NCBI GenBank assembly: GCA_013361525.1
Contig: JABFXY010000084.1
Span: forward strand, 1-64,000
Direction of reading: 5' to 3'
DNA length: 64,000 nt
Source of the DNA: Polyangiaceae bacterium
GTDB taxonomy: Bacteria > Myxococcota_A > Polyangia > Polyangiales > Polyangiaceae
The translations under genes and the position numbers were made by a program. How positions within the stretch are numbered: the first letter of the stretch is position 1; every line of letters starts with the position of its first letter. Below are positions 24,380 through 32,970 of the stretch, piece by piece. The notes beneath the pieces are model-generated. The model was not told the origin of the DNA. It ran no database searches and saw nothing but the letters and a program-made list of their open reading frames with translations.

Positions 24380-26551
24380 TCAGGGGTGGGGCTTCACCTT
24401 GTCCAGGATGTCGGGGCGCAACTTGCCGGCGTTCACCGAGGGTTTGGGGGCCGGAGCAGACACCGAGGGCTTGGGCGCAGGCGGCGTTGCGGGTGACGAC
24501 GCGGGCGGCGCAGCCGATGACGATGTCGAAGCGGAGGGCGTGGGAGCGGGCGCGGACGTGGGCGCAGAAGCAGAGCCCGGCGCAGTCGGAATGGGCGGTG
24601 GTTTGTCCTCGCAATCGCATTGCGGATCCGAGGGTGGGCATTCACATCGTTCGGGTCGATGTTTCCGCCGACCCACCGAAACGGCTCGGTCGACCGCCAC
24701 GGCGGTGCCGGAAAACGCGGGGACGGTGAGCCCGCTGAACGCCTTCAAGATGCAATCACCGGTCGGAGTACCCGCGAACGGAGCACCCACGGCCGGTGGG
24801 GATCCTTTGCCGTTCGGAGCGAACACCACGATGACGTTGGCCATTCCCTTGGGCCCGTCGCTCGTCGCGCATCGCGCTGCTGCAGCGGCGGCACGACTCA
24901 TCGCGTCCACGGCCGCGTCTCGATCGAACGGCGGCGCACGCGGGTCGCTCGGGATCACGACACGCTGGGAGAGGACGACCGCGTCACCGGAGAACGCAGC
25001 CACCGACAGACGCGAGAATGCGTCTTTGATGCAATCGCCGGTCGCCGTCGACGAAAACGGTGCGCCGAGCGGCACGACAGTGCCTTTGCCGTTCGGACCG
25101 AAGCTGACATGCACCGTCGTCGGTCCGGTGGGACCATTCGGCTTTTTGCAGGTCGCCGCGCGCCCGCCGGCCGCAGCCATTTGCGATTGGGCTCCGACCG
25201 AATCGAAGGCCGCGAGCGTCGGCGTAGCGCTGGCCGTCGCGCTCGTGGCCCCCGGGGTCGTCGCGACGTCGCGCGCGATGTTGGTTTTCGGGGGGCGCTT
25301 GTCGGTAAAAGCGTGGCGCAGCGTGATCCAAATCGGAATCGCAGCGGCCGACAGGATGCCCGCACCAATCGCGAGCCAAAGCACGGCGGAGATGCGCCTC
25401 GCCGGCGATCGTCGCGGAGGCGGCTCCGTGGGCAGCTGCACCGGGGGTGCGGAGCGCCCTTGGGTCGATGCGAGATCCTCCCTCGCCAGGCTCGCCAAGT
25501 GGAGCGGATCCGCCGCGATCGTCGGGGGGACCGCGGCGGCCGTCGGCGCGACTGCACGCGCGCGCGTCTCGTGCGGCGGGGCGAGGCTCTCGCCACGCCT
25601 CGGCAGGAGCGGCCGGCCGGTGAGATCCTCGACGAAAGCTGCCGCCGTCTGCTGGCGATCCTCCGGGCGCTTCGCCAGCGCTCGCCGGATTGCGGTCCGC
25701 ATGCGCTCGGGCACCCGCGCCCCCATTTCGGTCGAGTCGAAGGGCACCGGCGCGCTCGCCGCGTGACGCGTGGCCCATTCGTACGGCGTAGCGGCGCTGA
25801 TCGGCAGGCGCCCCGTCACACATTCGTAGGCCATGACGCCCAGCGAATAGATATCGCTCGCCGCGGTGACGGGCACGGTCGTGAATCGCTCCGGTGCCAT
25901 GTAGGCCGGCGTACCGAGAACCTTGCCTTCTTCGGTGAGGCGTCGCCATTTCGGCCACGCAACGGATTCGACGTTCCACGCGATGCCGAAATCGAGGACT
26001 TTGACGAAGTCCGGGTCGACGCCTCGAAACGTGAGGAGCACGTTGTCGGGCTTCAAATCGCGATGGATGATCCCACGCGCGTGCGCCTCGGCGAGCGCGC
26101 CGCCGATCTGCGTGAAGATGTGCTCGACGCGATCGACCGACAACGCACCTTCGTCGGTGAGCACCCGAGAGAGCGATCGGCCCTCGACGTATTCCATGAC
26201 GACGTAGAGCTCGCGGTCACTCGTCTCGCCGAAATCATGAACCTGAATCGTGTTCTGATGTTTGAGGCCTGCGACGACGCCGCACTCTCCGAGAAACCGC
26301 GCGACGACACGGTCGTTCTTCGCGAGCTCGGGGAGGACCATTTTGACGGCAACCGTGCGGACGACGGAGCCGAGGCGTTGCTCGGCGGCATAAACACGGC
26401 CCATTCCACCTTCGGCAATGAGGCGGCGAAGAAAGTATTTTCCGTCGATGAGCGCACCGACCTTCTGATCGACCTCGTGCAGCTGGGCACCGCAATGGGC
26501 GCAGGAGGCTTGCTCGACCGACACGTAGTGACCGCAACGCGGACACGTCAT
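24380..26551 (-). CDS. Ser/Thr protein kinase with zinc ribbon and duplicated periplasmic module (2)
   Basis: A 723-residue paralogue of the neighbouring kinase with the same plan: zinc ribbon Cys3/Cys6/Cys17/Cys20, complete kinase domain (AEGGMGRVY, VAVK, HRDLKPDN, DFG) and one membrane span at about 387-413. The periplasmic part is longer. It carries two copies of an approximately 80-residue module (about 450-530 and 547-617), each with a single early Cys, a stretch like VxVxFxPNGKG and a late GDCIxxAFSxLxVxAFSG. A Cys-rich CECPPSDPQCDCEDK and a proline-rich tail end the protein. The modules resemble the Cys-paired domain often attached to myxobacterial kinases and TonB-like proteins, so they may be the sensor. 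Confidence 0.92.
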   Translation of the reverse strand: MTCPRCGHYVSVEQASCAHCGAQLHEVDQKVGALIDGKYFLRRLIAEGGMGRVYAAEQRLGSVVRTVAVKMVLPELAKNDRVVARFLGECGVVAGLKHQNTIQVHDFGETSDRELYVVMEYVEGRSLSRVLTDEGALSVDRVEHIFTQIGGALAEAHARGIIHRDLKPDNVLLTFRGVDPDFVKVLDFGIAWNVESVAWPKWRRLTEEGKVLGTPAYMAPERFTTVPVTAASDIYSLGVMAYECVTGRLPISAATPYEWATRHAASAPVPFDSTEMGARVPERMRTAIRRALAKRPEDRQQTAAAFVEDLTGRPLLPRRGESLAPPHETRARAVAPTAAAVPPTIAADPLHLASLAREDLASTQGRSAPPVQLPTEPPPRRSPARRISAVLWLAIGAGILSAAAIPIWITLRHAFTDKRPPKTNIARDVATTPGATSATASATPTLAAFDSVGAQSQMAAAGGRAATCKKPNGPTGPTTVHVSFGPNGKGTVVPLGAPFSSTATGDCIKDAFSRLSVAAFSGDAVVLSQRVVIPSDPRAPPFDRDAAVDAMSRAAAAAARCATSDGPKGMANVIVVFAPNGKGSPPAVGAPFAGTPTGDCILKAFSGLTVPAFSGTAVAVDRAVSVGRRKHRPERCECPPSDPQCDCEDKPPPIPTAPGSASAPTSAPAPTPSASTSSSAAPPASSPATPPAPKPSVSAPAPKPSVNAGKLRPDILDKVKPHP

Positions 26552-26634
26552 GGTTGGAAGCTAGTCCTTCATTGCGATGCCGCCATTGAGGCGGAACGCC
26601 GCGAGCGCGCGCCCGTGAGCACCACGGTTGCTCT

Positions 26635-28296
26635 TCAAATGGTCGTGAGCGCACGAACCAATCGATCGGTACGCAACGCTCGCCGACAATCGACCACGAT
26701 CGCGACGTCGCCGCCCTCCGAGAGAACGCGCTTCAGCTCGGTCGTGAGCACGCGCAGCCGGTCGTAACGGGCGCCGTCGAACGAAGCCATTCGAGCGAGC
26801 CGATTCCGAGTCGGGCCGCACGCGGGATCGCCTGAATCCGCGAGGTGATCCTCCGCTACGAGAATGTCCCCTCCCTCGAATCGCAACTTGCGAGGACGGG
26901 AGTCTGCCTCACGAAAGACGACCGACGCGTCCGCCAAGACCGCGAGCCACCGCGCACGCCGCGCGAGCTGCCCCCCTTGCAGCACGGAGCGCTCGAGATG
27001 CCGGCGAACCCGATCCGGATCCCACGACCAGTCCGGCGTCCCCTCACCTTCTTCGAGCGAGCCTTCACCGAGCAAACGAAGAAGAACCTTGGAGGCTTTG
27101 ACGAACCGGCCCCACCAGGTGCGCGAGCGCATCGGCGCGACGTGCCTTTCGACGAACGACGCCCATCCGGCAACGAACGTGTCGGCATCCGGCGCGAAGC
27201 TCGGCGGAACCCCGACGGCGCGGCCGAACAACGCGGGCGTCGGCTCTGCGCCGAGCGCGAGCGCGCGGACGGCTGCGAAGCTCGTCATCGCCCAGCGCGA
27301 CGGAAGTGGCCCGATCCATCGTGCGGTCGCGGGGATCTCACGCGCCTCGTCGAGGTCGGGCGAGACGAACCACGCGGATCGATCGCGGCGAAGTTGGACG
27401 TTGTACGGGGGGTCGTGGAGCTTGATTTCGTCCGTCTCGAGGAGCGCCGCTTCGAGGACGGTCGCGGTCGGCGTCACGCGGATGTCGTGCACCTGCGTGA
27501 GCATCTCGAGGGCGCGCTCCGTCGTCTTGCCCTGCGTGAAATGGTTGCTCACACGCTGTTTGAGGCTCGTCGCTTTGCCGACGTAGAGGATATCGCCGTT
27601 CGAGCGAAGCATCCGATACACGCCTGGCGCGTCCGGCAGCGCGAGGCGGCGTTCACGCGGCAGCGGGAATGCGCGGCGCCGGCTCGGCGGCGGCGCCTTC
27701 GTCTCGAGCCAAGCTCGCAGCTCGCTCCAATCGGAGACGTCCCTCGCTCGAAGCTCGTCCACGAGCTTTCGCCAGACATAGGCGGTCGCCTCGGTGTGCG
27801 AGGCGGAGCGCCGCTCGAGCTCGACGCCGTGGCCGAAGTACCCGGCGAGCGCGCGCAGGCCGCGGCGAGGCAGGTCGGGCAGGAGCCGTCGCGCGATGTC
27901 GTGAGCGCAGACGACGTCGAACGGGAACGCGTCGCCGTCGCCGAAGCGTGCGTGCAGATCGCGCAGGAACACGAGCTCGAAGCGAGCGAAGTGAATCACC
28001 GTCGGGACGGCGCCTCGAAGCGAAGAGGCGCGCGCCGCAGCTTCGCGGAGGCCGGACCAAATCGAAGACGGCTGATCTCCCTCGCCCGCGGCCGCGCGAT
28101 CGAGGCCCGTCAGCTTGGAGATGATGCGCGGGATGCGCTTGCCTTCGGGCAGCGCGACACGCCGCGCGACGACGTCCTCCTGCTCGCCGCGCGCGCGTGC
28201 GATCGTCCAGCCGACCTCGAGCAGATCGCCGAGCGCAGGCGTGGCACCCGTTGTCTGGCAATCGATGACGAGGACGTCCAAATCCGCGAGGCGCAT
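26635..28296 (-). CDS. Degenerate exonuclease domain fused to GIY-YIG nuclease
   Basis: 553 residues. The N-terminal 190 residues have the DnaQ-like exonuclease fold pattern, but its catalytic acids are altered: DxE reads DCQ (12-14), the HNxxFD motif reads HFARFELVFL (Glu in place of Asp), and the final H-x4-D reads HTEATA. The GIY-YIG module at about 218-290 looks intact: PGVYRML, YVGKATSLKQR and the glutamate in EAALLETDEIK, followed by PPYNVQL as in UvrC/Cho. The rest is unassigned. The layout resembles the UvrC-N/DnaQ fusions related to Cho, which cut near bulky DNA lesions. It is upstream of kinase 2 on the same strand (83-base gap) and divergent from a lipoprotein gene. Confidence 0.82.
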   Translation of the reverse strand: MRLADLDVLVIDCQTTGATPALGDLLEVGWTIARARGEQEDVVARRVALPEGKRIPRIISKLTGLDRAAAGEGDQPSSIWSGLREAAARASSLRGAVPTVIHFARFELVFLRDLHARFGDGDAFPFDVVCAHDIARRLLPDLPRRGLRALAGYFGHGVELERRSASHTEATAYVWRKLVDELRARDVSDWSELRAWLETKAPPPSRRRAFPLPRERRLALPDAPGVYRMLRSNGDILYVGKATSLKQRVSNHFTQGKTTERALEMLTQVHDIRVTPTATVLEAALLETDEIKLHDPPYNVQLRRDRSAWFVSPDLDEAREIPATARWIGPLPSRWAMTSFAAVRALALGAEPTPALFGRAVGVPPSFAPDADTFVAGWASFVERHVAPMRSRTWWGRFVKASKVLLRLLGEGSLEEGEGTPDWSWDPDRVRRHLERSVLQGGQLARRARWLAVLADASVVFREADSRPRKLRFEGGDILVAEDHLADSGDPACGPTRNRLARMASFDGARYDRLRVLTTELKRVLSEGGDVAIVVDCRRALRTDRLVRALTTI

Positions 28297-28306
28297 TGCC
28301 GGAACG

Positions 28307-28321
28307 ACGTTGTAGCAACGT
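28307..28321. promoter_or_regulatory. Palindrome in the divergent promoter
   Basis: ACGTTG-TAG-CAACGT is a perfect 6+3+6 dyad within the 90-base gap between the divergent nuclease and lipoprotein genes, 11 bases above the nuclease start. The position suits an operator, but no matching regulator is known. Confidence 0.35.
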
Positions 28322-28386
28322 TCAAAACGGATCCAAGCAGGGAGGCGCCGGGCGAAAACGCCGAGCGGCGTGGTACGTATTCGGAC

Positions 28387-29742
28387 ATGCGATCGTTGCT
28401 CGCTGCGTTCGTCTGCATCGGCCTTGCTGCGTGTACCTCCGAGGAGTCACCGCCTCAGGGGGAGGGCGGTGGGGGCTCGGAGCCTGTGGGTGGATCGGAC
28501 ACCGGAGGCGGTGGCGCCGCGGCGTACGAGCTGCGGCCGATGAGCGTCCAGCTCGTCCAGGCGATTTACCAAGGCACGCTTCCCGAGATCGACGTGTTCG
28601 CGAGCGCCCCGGATGGGACGCTGCTTTCGCAAGCGGTGAGCGACGCGAACGGTGTCGCGGAGCTGATGGTCACCGACGGGGGCTACGTCACGAGCGCGGT
28701 CCGTACCGTGTTCACCGCGGGGGACACGGATCCGGCGTACTTCCTGCGGACGATCCGCGTCGTGCCTGGAATGACGGACGCGACGCTCGGCCCATTGCAA
28801 CAGGACGCGACGCCCAACGAGCCGATGCATCTGCATCTGGAGTGGGATCCTGTACCCGACGCCGACGGGTACATGGTGTGGACGAGCTGCAGCTACGACG
28901 AGTCCAACTACGGGGCCGCGACTGCGCCCTCGACGACGTTGGATCTGGACATCGTCGGGTGCCCGAACGCGAGCTCGTTCGGTGTGGTCGTGACGGCGCT
29001 GGCGTTCAACGGCGACGTCAGCGTCGCGCTAGCGCAGGCCGCACGAACCTCCCTCCCCTTCGAGGTGGGCAGCGACCGGACCGAGACCCTCGCGCTCACG
29101 CCGATCACGAGCGACCCGATCGAGGTGACGCTCTCGAACCTCGAGGACCCAAGTGGGATCGTCTACTCACTGGGCTTTCAACGCGCCGCCGGCTTGATCG
29201 CGATCCTGCCGAATGAGGAGCCGAGCGTCGCGACGGGCGAAGGAGCGGTGACGCTGGCGCTGCCAATCCCGAGCCTCGATGGAATGGTCCGGACCGCATC
29301 GGTTACCGTCGAGCTCGACGACTGCTCGCGGGTGGGCTTCGCCGAGACCCGTGAGGCATCGTTCTCGACCGAGCTCGATCCGCTCCGTCTCGCGCTACCT
29401 CACAGCAGCGTTGCGGGCGGCGCCACGACCTGGACCCTCGACGAGGGCGACCTCGGAGACGCCGTCGTGATCAGCCGCAACTGGCTCGTCGGCGACATCC
29501 CCGTGTTGTGGGAAGCGTTCGAGATCGCGGCGACAGAAGGGCAAGGCCCGCCGGCGCTCGAGCTCCCTCCGGAGCTTGCCGCGGACTTCACGATGCCAGC
29601 GGAGGTAGCGACGCTCGCCACGCACATGGATGTCAGCGAAGCTACCGACTATGCGACGTTCTTGGACCTGGTCAACGCCGAGACATCGCACCGGTTCGAG
29701 CAGCGCACGGAACCGAACTGCGCGGACACGGCCCAGCCTTGA
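28387..29742 (+). CDS. Lipoprotein with beta-sandwich-like repeats
   Basis: A 451-residue lipoprotein with the lipobox GLAAC (Cys16) followed by a Gly-rich tether (GEGGGGSEPVGGSDTGGGGAA). The mature part is beta-rich. About 45-130 reads like a carboxypeptidase-regulatory or transthyretin-like module (VQAIYQGTLPEIDVFASAPDG, then VSDANGVAELMV), and about 140-230 has a fibronectin-III flavour (HLEWDPVPDADGYMVW). Cysteines are few. The start at 28387 begins the signal peptide; the much longer open frame upstream is a shadow of the nuclease gene. Surface exposure is likely; the role is unknown. Confidence 0.75.
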   Translation: MRSLLAAFVCIGLAACTSEESPPQGEGGGGSEPVGGSDTGGGGAAAYELRPMSVQLVQAIYQGTLPEIDVFASAPDGTLLSQAVSDANGVAELMVTDGGYVTSAVRTVFTAGDTDPAYFLRTIRVVPGMTDATLGPLQQDATPNEPMHLHLEWDPVPDADGYMVWTSCSYDESNYGAATAPSTTLDLDIVGCPNASSFGVVVTALAFNGDVSVALAQAARTSLPFEVGSDRTETLALTPITSDPIEVTLSNLEDPSGIVYSLGFQRAAGLIAILPNEEPSVATGEGAVTLALPIPSLDGMVRTASVTVELDDCSRVGFAETREASFSTELDPLRLALPHSSVAGGATTWTLDEGDLGDAVVISRNWLVGDIPVLWEAFEIAATEGQGPPALELPPELAADFTMPAEVATLATHMDVSEATDYATFLDLVNAETSHRFEQRTEPNCADTAQP

Positions 29743-29749
29743 ACGGAAC

Positions 29750-29787
29750 GCTCGCAGCGAGCGATGGCTCGCTGCGAGCCATCGCTC
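29750..29787. terminator. Overlapping alternative hairpins between convergent genes
   Basis: GCTCGCAGCGAGC (29750-29762) pairs perfectly with 29767-29779. Alternatively GAGCGATGGCTC (29759-29770) pairs perfectly with 29776-29787. The two folds exclude each other. They lie eight bases after the lipoprotein stop and 27 bases from the end of ribA, so they probably end transcription from both sides, although no T-tract follows. Confidence 0.6.
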
Positions 29788-29813
29788 GCCGTGAGTGAGC
29801 GCCGCCGAAGCGG

Positions 29814-30473
29814 TCAGCTCACTTCTTCGAGGATCTCGTAGTCCGGAAGGACGTGGTTCATCCGCGCGCGCTTCGCCTCGAGGTACGGCCTCGAGTACGC
29901 GTTCGGACGGATGAGGCTCGGACGGCGCTCTTCGACGGTCACTCCGAGGCTGCGAAGCGCGTCGACCTTCTCGGGGTTGTTGGTCATGAGCTTCACCGAG
30001 GCGACGCCGAGGTGCTCGAGCATCGCGGCGGCCGCATCGTACTTACGAGCATCGTCCGGCAGCTCGAGCAGGCGGTTCGCGTCGACGGTGTCGTGGCCGA
30101 TGGACTGCAGCTCGTACGCGCGAATCTTGTTCGCGAGCCCGATGCCGCGCCCCTCTTGGCGGAGGTAGAGGATCACGCCCTCGCCGGCGCGCGCGATCTC
30201 CTGTTGAGCGTGCTCGAGCTGCTCTTTGCAGTCGCACTTGAGCGAACCGAACACCTCGCTCGTCAGGCACTCCGAGTGGACGCGACACAACACATGGTGC
30301 TTGCCGCGGAGCTGACCTTTGACGAGGGCGACGTGATCGGGTGAGAGCCCCGTCGCCGCATCGTGCTCACCGAAGTTGAACACGACCATGTTGAATTCAC
30401 CGAAACGCGTCGGGATACGCGCTTCCGCGCGGATCCGGAGCAGAGGCCGGATTGCCGAAGCGGCAACGTACAT
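29814..30473 (-). CDS. ribA: GTP cyclohydrolase II
   Basis: A 219-residue stand-alone RibA that opens GTP in the first committed step of riboflavin synthesis. The zinc ligands are Cys69, Cys80 and Cys82 (VHSECL, then SLKCDCKEQL). The substrate and catalytic stretch LRQEGRGIGLANKIRAY follows at 105-120, and the GTP-binding LMTNNPEKV near 165. No DHBP-synthase (RibB) domain is fused. The ATG at 30473 is preferred since AGAAGGAGAGCGAG lies right upstream and the family begins there. The frame stays open for another 69 codons, which carry no family similarity. It is divergent from holA. Confidence 0.93.
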   Translation of the reverse strand: MYVAASAIRPLLRIRAEARIPTRFGEFNMVVFNFGEHDAATGLSPDHVALVKGQLRGKHHVLCRVHSECLTSEVFGSLKCDCKEQLEHAQQEIARAGEGVILYLRQEGRGIGLANKIRAYELQSIGHDTVDANRLLELPDDARKYDAAAAMLEHLGVASVKLMTNNPEKVDALRSLGVTVEERRPSLIRPNAYSRPYLEAKRARMNHVLPDYEILEEVS

Positions 30474-30781
30474 CTCTCGCTCTCCTTCTTCTTTCCATGG
30501 CGGAGGCTGCAAAGCCCGCGCCGTTGTAACTGTCTTTGCGGGGACCAGGGAAAACGGGCCCCACGTTAGGGGAAACACCGAAACCTTGGACTTTACGTCC
30601 TTAACACCGTTCGGTTTCAGCCGCTCGGTTTCTTGTGTGGCGGACTTGAGACAAATGGGACCGACGTGCCCGTCGGTCAACTGGCGTCGTGCAATGGAGC
30701 GCGTGGTCGGCGATGCGTTCCCACGAGAGCGAACGTGAGCGAGCCCTTGACGTCGAGGTGCGGGTGAAGCGTTAGTGCGAC
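30474..30781. other. 308-base divergent region ribA/holA with small hairpins
   Basis: Read on the ribA strand, the region contains a good ribosome-binding site next to ribA and several small stems: ACCGAC/GTCGGT (30660-30677), GGAC/GTCC (30588-30600) and a CCCC/GGGG pair near 30560. It is visibly less GC-rich than the genes. I looked for the FMN (RFN) riboswitch and do not find its conserved segments. No gene is supported here beyond the in-frame upward extension of ribA. Confidence 0.4.
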
Positions 30782-31855
30782 GTGGACGCGTTCGACCTGT
30801 TGGACGAGCTCGAGGCGCGCGGCGAGGAAGCGCTGCGGCCCATCTTCCTCGTGACCGGCGAGGAAGGGTTCCTCGTCGATGAGGTCGTTCGAAAGCTTCA
30901 GAAGGTGTGCTCCATCGGCGGGCTCGCGGGCTTCAACGAAGATCGTTTCATGGCCGGCGAAGCACACGTCGACACCGTCCTCGCGTCGGCGCGATCGGTG
31001 CCGATGATGGCGAAGCGTCGCTTCGTGCTGGTGCGCTCCGTCGAGCGTTGGGAGTCACGCTCGGACGACGGGGAGGGCGCGACCAGCAAAGCGTCGAAGG
31101 CCGCGAGCGCGCTCGACAGGCTGGCCGCCTACGCGGCGGATCCTGCGCCGACCGCCGTCCTCGTGCTCGTCGCATCCAAGCTGCACGCCCAGCGCAAAAT
31201 CGTGACCGCCGCGAAGAAGGGCGGCTTCATCGTTCAATGTGACCCGCTCAAGCGCGGGGAGCCGGCGCCCTGGCTGATGGCGCGCGCGAAGCGCGTGGGC
31301 AATCCGCTGCCGCGCGACGTCGCAGAGCACATCGCGGATCTCGTCGGATCGGATCTCGGTGCCCTCGCCGACGCGCTCGAGCGGCTTTCGCTCTTCGTGG
31401 GACCTGGCGCGACGATCACCGAGGACGCCGTGTCGGCCATGATCGCGCCGGTTCGCAACGCCGCGATGTGGACGCTCACCGATGCGATCTGCGCGCGTGA
31501 TCTGGTGAAGACGTTGCGCGTGATGGGCGAGCTCGAGATCGGTCGCGGAGCGGAGCTACCGACGCTCGGCGCCATCGCCTCGAGCGTCCGCAAGATGGTT
31601 CACTTCGCCGATCACATCGCGGCCGGTAACAACGCGCAGGCAGCAGCGGAGGCCGCCGGCCTTCCGCCGTTCAAGGCACGCGACATGGAGCGAGCCTTCA
31701 AGAACCTCCCCAAAGGGACGCTCGGCCGGTGGATGGAGTTGTGCGCACAGACCGATGTCGACCTGAAGGGCGGCGCTCGACGTGGGTCGAAGGCCGTCCT
31801 CGAGGGGATGATCCTGTCGATGTGTGCTGCGAGCCCCAGCGGCCGCGCGCATTGA
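30782..31855 (+). CDS. holA: DNA polymerase III subunit delta
   Basis: A 357-residue clamp-loader delta subunit, the wrench that opens the beta clamp. It begins with the family's AAA+-like domain (IFLVTGEEGFLVDEVVRKLQ), which lacks a real P-loop as expected for delta. FVLVRSVERWES matches the second strand area, and HIADLVGSDLGALADALERL the middle helices. The C-terminal collar domain follows. The start is GTG at 30782; no clear ribosome-binding site precedes it. Charged residues around 95-110 form a short insertion. It is followed after 126 bases by gspC. Confidence 0.88.
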   Translation: MDAFDLLDELEARGEEALRPIFLVTGEEGFLVDEVVRKLQKVCSIGGLAGFNEDRFMAGEAHVDTVLASARSVPMMAKRRFVLVRSVERWESRSDDGEGATSKASKAASALDRLAAYAADPAPTAVLVLVASKLHAQRKIVTAAKKGGFIVQCDPLKRGEPAPWLMARAKRVGNPLPRDVAEHIADLVGSDLGALADALERLSLFVGPGATITEDAVSAMIAPVRNAAMWTLTDAICARDLVKTLRVMGELEIGRGAELPTLGAIASSVRKMVHFADHIAAGNNAQAAAEAAGLPPFKARDMERAFKNLPKGTLGRWMELCAQTDVDLKGGARRGSKAVLEGMILSMCAASPSGRAH

Positions 31856-31981
31856 GGCGGCACGACGTCCGCGGCGCGCGAGCTGCGGCGCTCGGCCATT
31901 TTGGCAATCGCGGGAGCGCGAATTTGTTACTTTTCCCGGTCGACCCAGCTGAGCGCCGGGTCTAAGTAGTGAGGTACCGCC

Positions 31982-32953
31982 GTGGCCTCGATCGACGCCG
32001 TCGCCAAGCGCTACTACCCCGCCATCGTGTGCGGCTTGCTCGCGACGGTCGCGTACTTCCAGAGCAGCGGCATCTCGAGCCTCATCGCGGAGCAGCTGCC
32101 GAAGACGTCCGCCGCGGCCGGCACGGAGGGTGACCCCGAGGCGGCGCTCGAAGCGCTGAAGAAGGGGCCGAAGGCTTCGGCGCCGCAGAAGAGCGCGTCG
32201 GAGATCCTCAAGCGAAACCCGTTCGACTCCGTCACGGGCCCGCTCGGATTGAAGCCGGTCGCGACCACACCGCCACCGACCGCGACGAAGCCGGTCGCGA
32301 CGAAGGGCGAGCCGCCGAAGTGCTCGAGCGGTGAGGTCACCTTGATCGCCGGCTCGCTCGACCCCGCCTACAGCTTCGCCGTCATCACCTCGAACAACCT
32401 GTCGAAGATGCGCCGCATCGGCGACGACGTGGACGGCAAGAAGGTGGAGAGCATCCACGGCGAGTCGGTCGTGCTCGCGAGCGACGGCGGGGATCGGTGC
32501 AAGCTCACGATGCACGACGAGGTGCCCGGCGCAGCAGGTGGTGCGCCCACGACCGCGATGGGCCCGACGAAGATGGCGCCCGACATGGAGTCTTCGGCGA
32601 AGACGCCGACGGCGCGCGTCGGCGCGATGGCCGGCATCCGCAAGGTGAGCGACACCGAATACGTGCTCGAAGGCGACAGCGAGCAGAAGCTCACGCAGAT
32701 GAAGCAAGCCTTCATGAAGAGCGCGAAGGTCGTGGACGGCCAGGGCCTGCGCCTCTACCGCGCCGCGCAGACGACGATCCTCGGACACCTGGGCCTGAAG
32801 AAGGGCGACATCGTCAAGACGATGAACGGCTACGACATGTCGTCGCTGGATCAGTCGACGGAAGCCTACGAAAAGCTCAACGGCGCGAAGAGCGTGCAGG
32901 TCGTCATCGAGCGAGAGGGCAAGCCCCTCACCATGGACTACAAGGTCGAGTAG
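31982..32953 (+). CDS. gspC: Type II secretion GspC-like protein
   Basis: A 323-residue inner-membrane protein with one N-terminal span (about 11-31), a linker and the homology-region motif EILKRNPFDSVTGPLG near 75-90, which in GspC contacts the secretin GspD. The HR domain continues to about 165 (GSLDPAYSFAVITS, GDDVDGKKVESIHGESVVL). A PDZ-like C-terminus at about 245-323 includes GLRLYRAAQTTILGHLGLKKGDIVKTMNG. No other Gsp gene is nearby, so it is an orphan relative to this window. The start is GTG at 31982. It ends 17 bases from the convergent VWA gene. Confidence 0.85.
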   Translation: MASIDAVAKRYYPAIVCGLLATVAYFQSSGISSLIAEQLPKTSAAAGTEGDPEAALEALKKGPKASAPQKSASEILKRNPFDSVTGPLGLKPVATTPPPTATKPVATKGEPPKCSSGEVTLIAGSLDPAYSFAVITSNNLSKMRRIGDDVDGKKVESIHGESVVLASDGGDRCKLTMHDEVPGAAGGAPTTAMGPTKMAPDMESSAKTPTARVGAMAGIRKVSDTEYVLEGDSEQKLTQMKQAFMKSAKVVDGQGLRLYRAAQTTILGHLGLKKGDIVKTMNGYDMSSLDQSTEAYEKLNGAKSVQVVIEREGKPLTMDYKVE

Positions 32954-32970
32954 CCCGCATCAGGCCGCGG

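Noticed and set aside
26845..28386. Long open frame upstream of the 28.4 kb lipoprotein
   Set aside because: It mirrors the nuclease gene on the other strand; the lipoprotein signal begins at 28387.
30474..30680. FMN riboswitch before ribA
   Set aside because: The conserved core segments of the RFN element are not present by eye.
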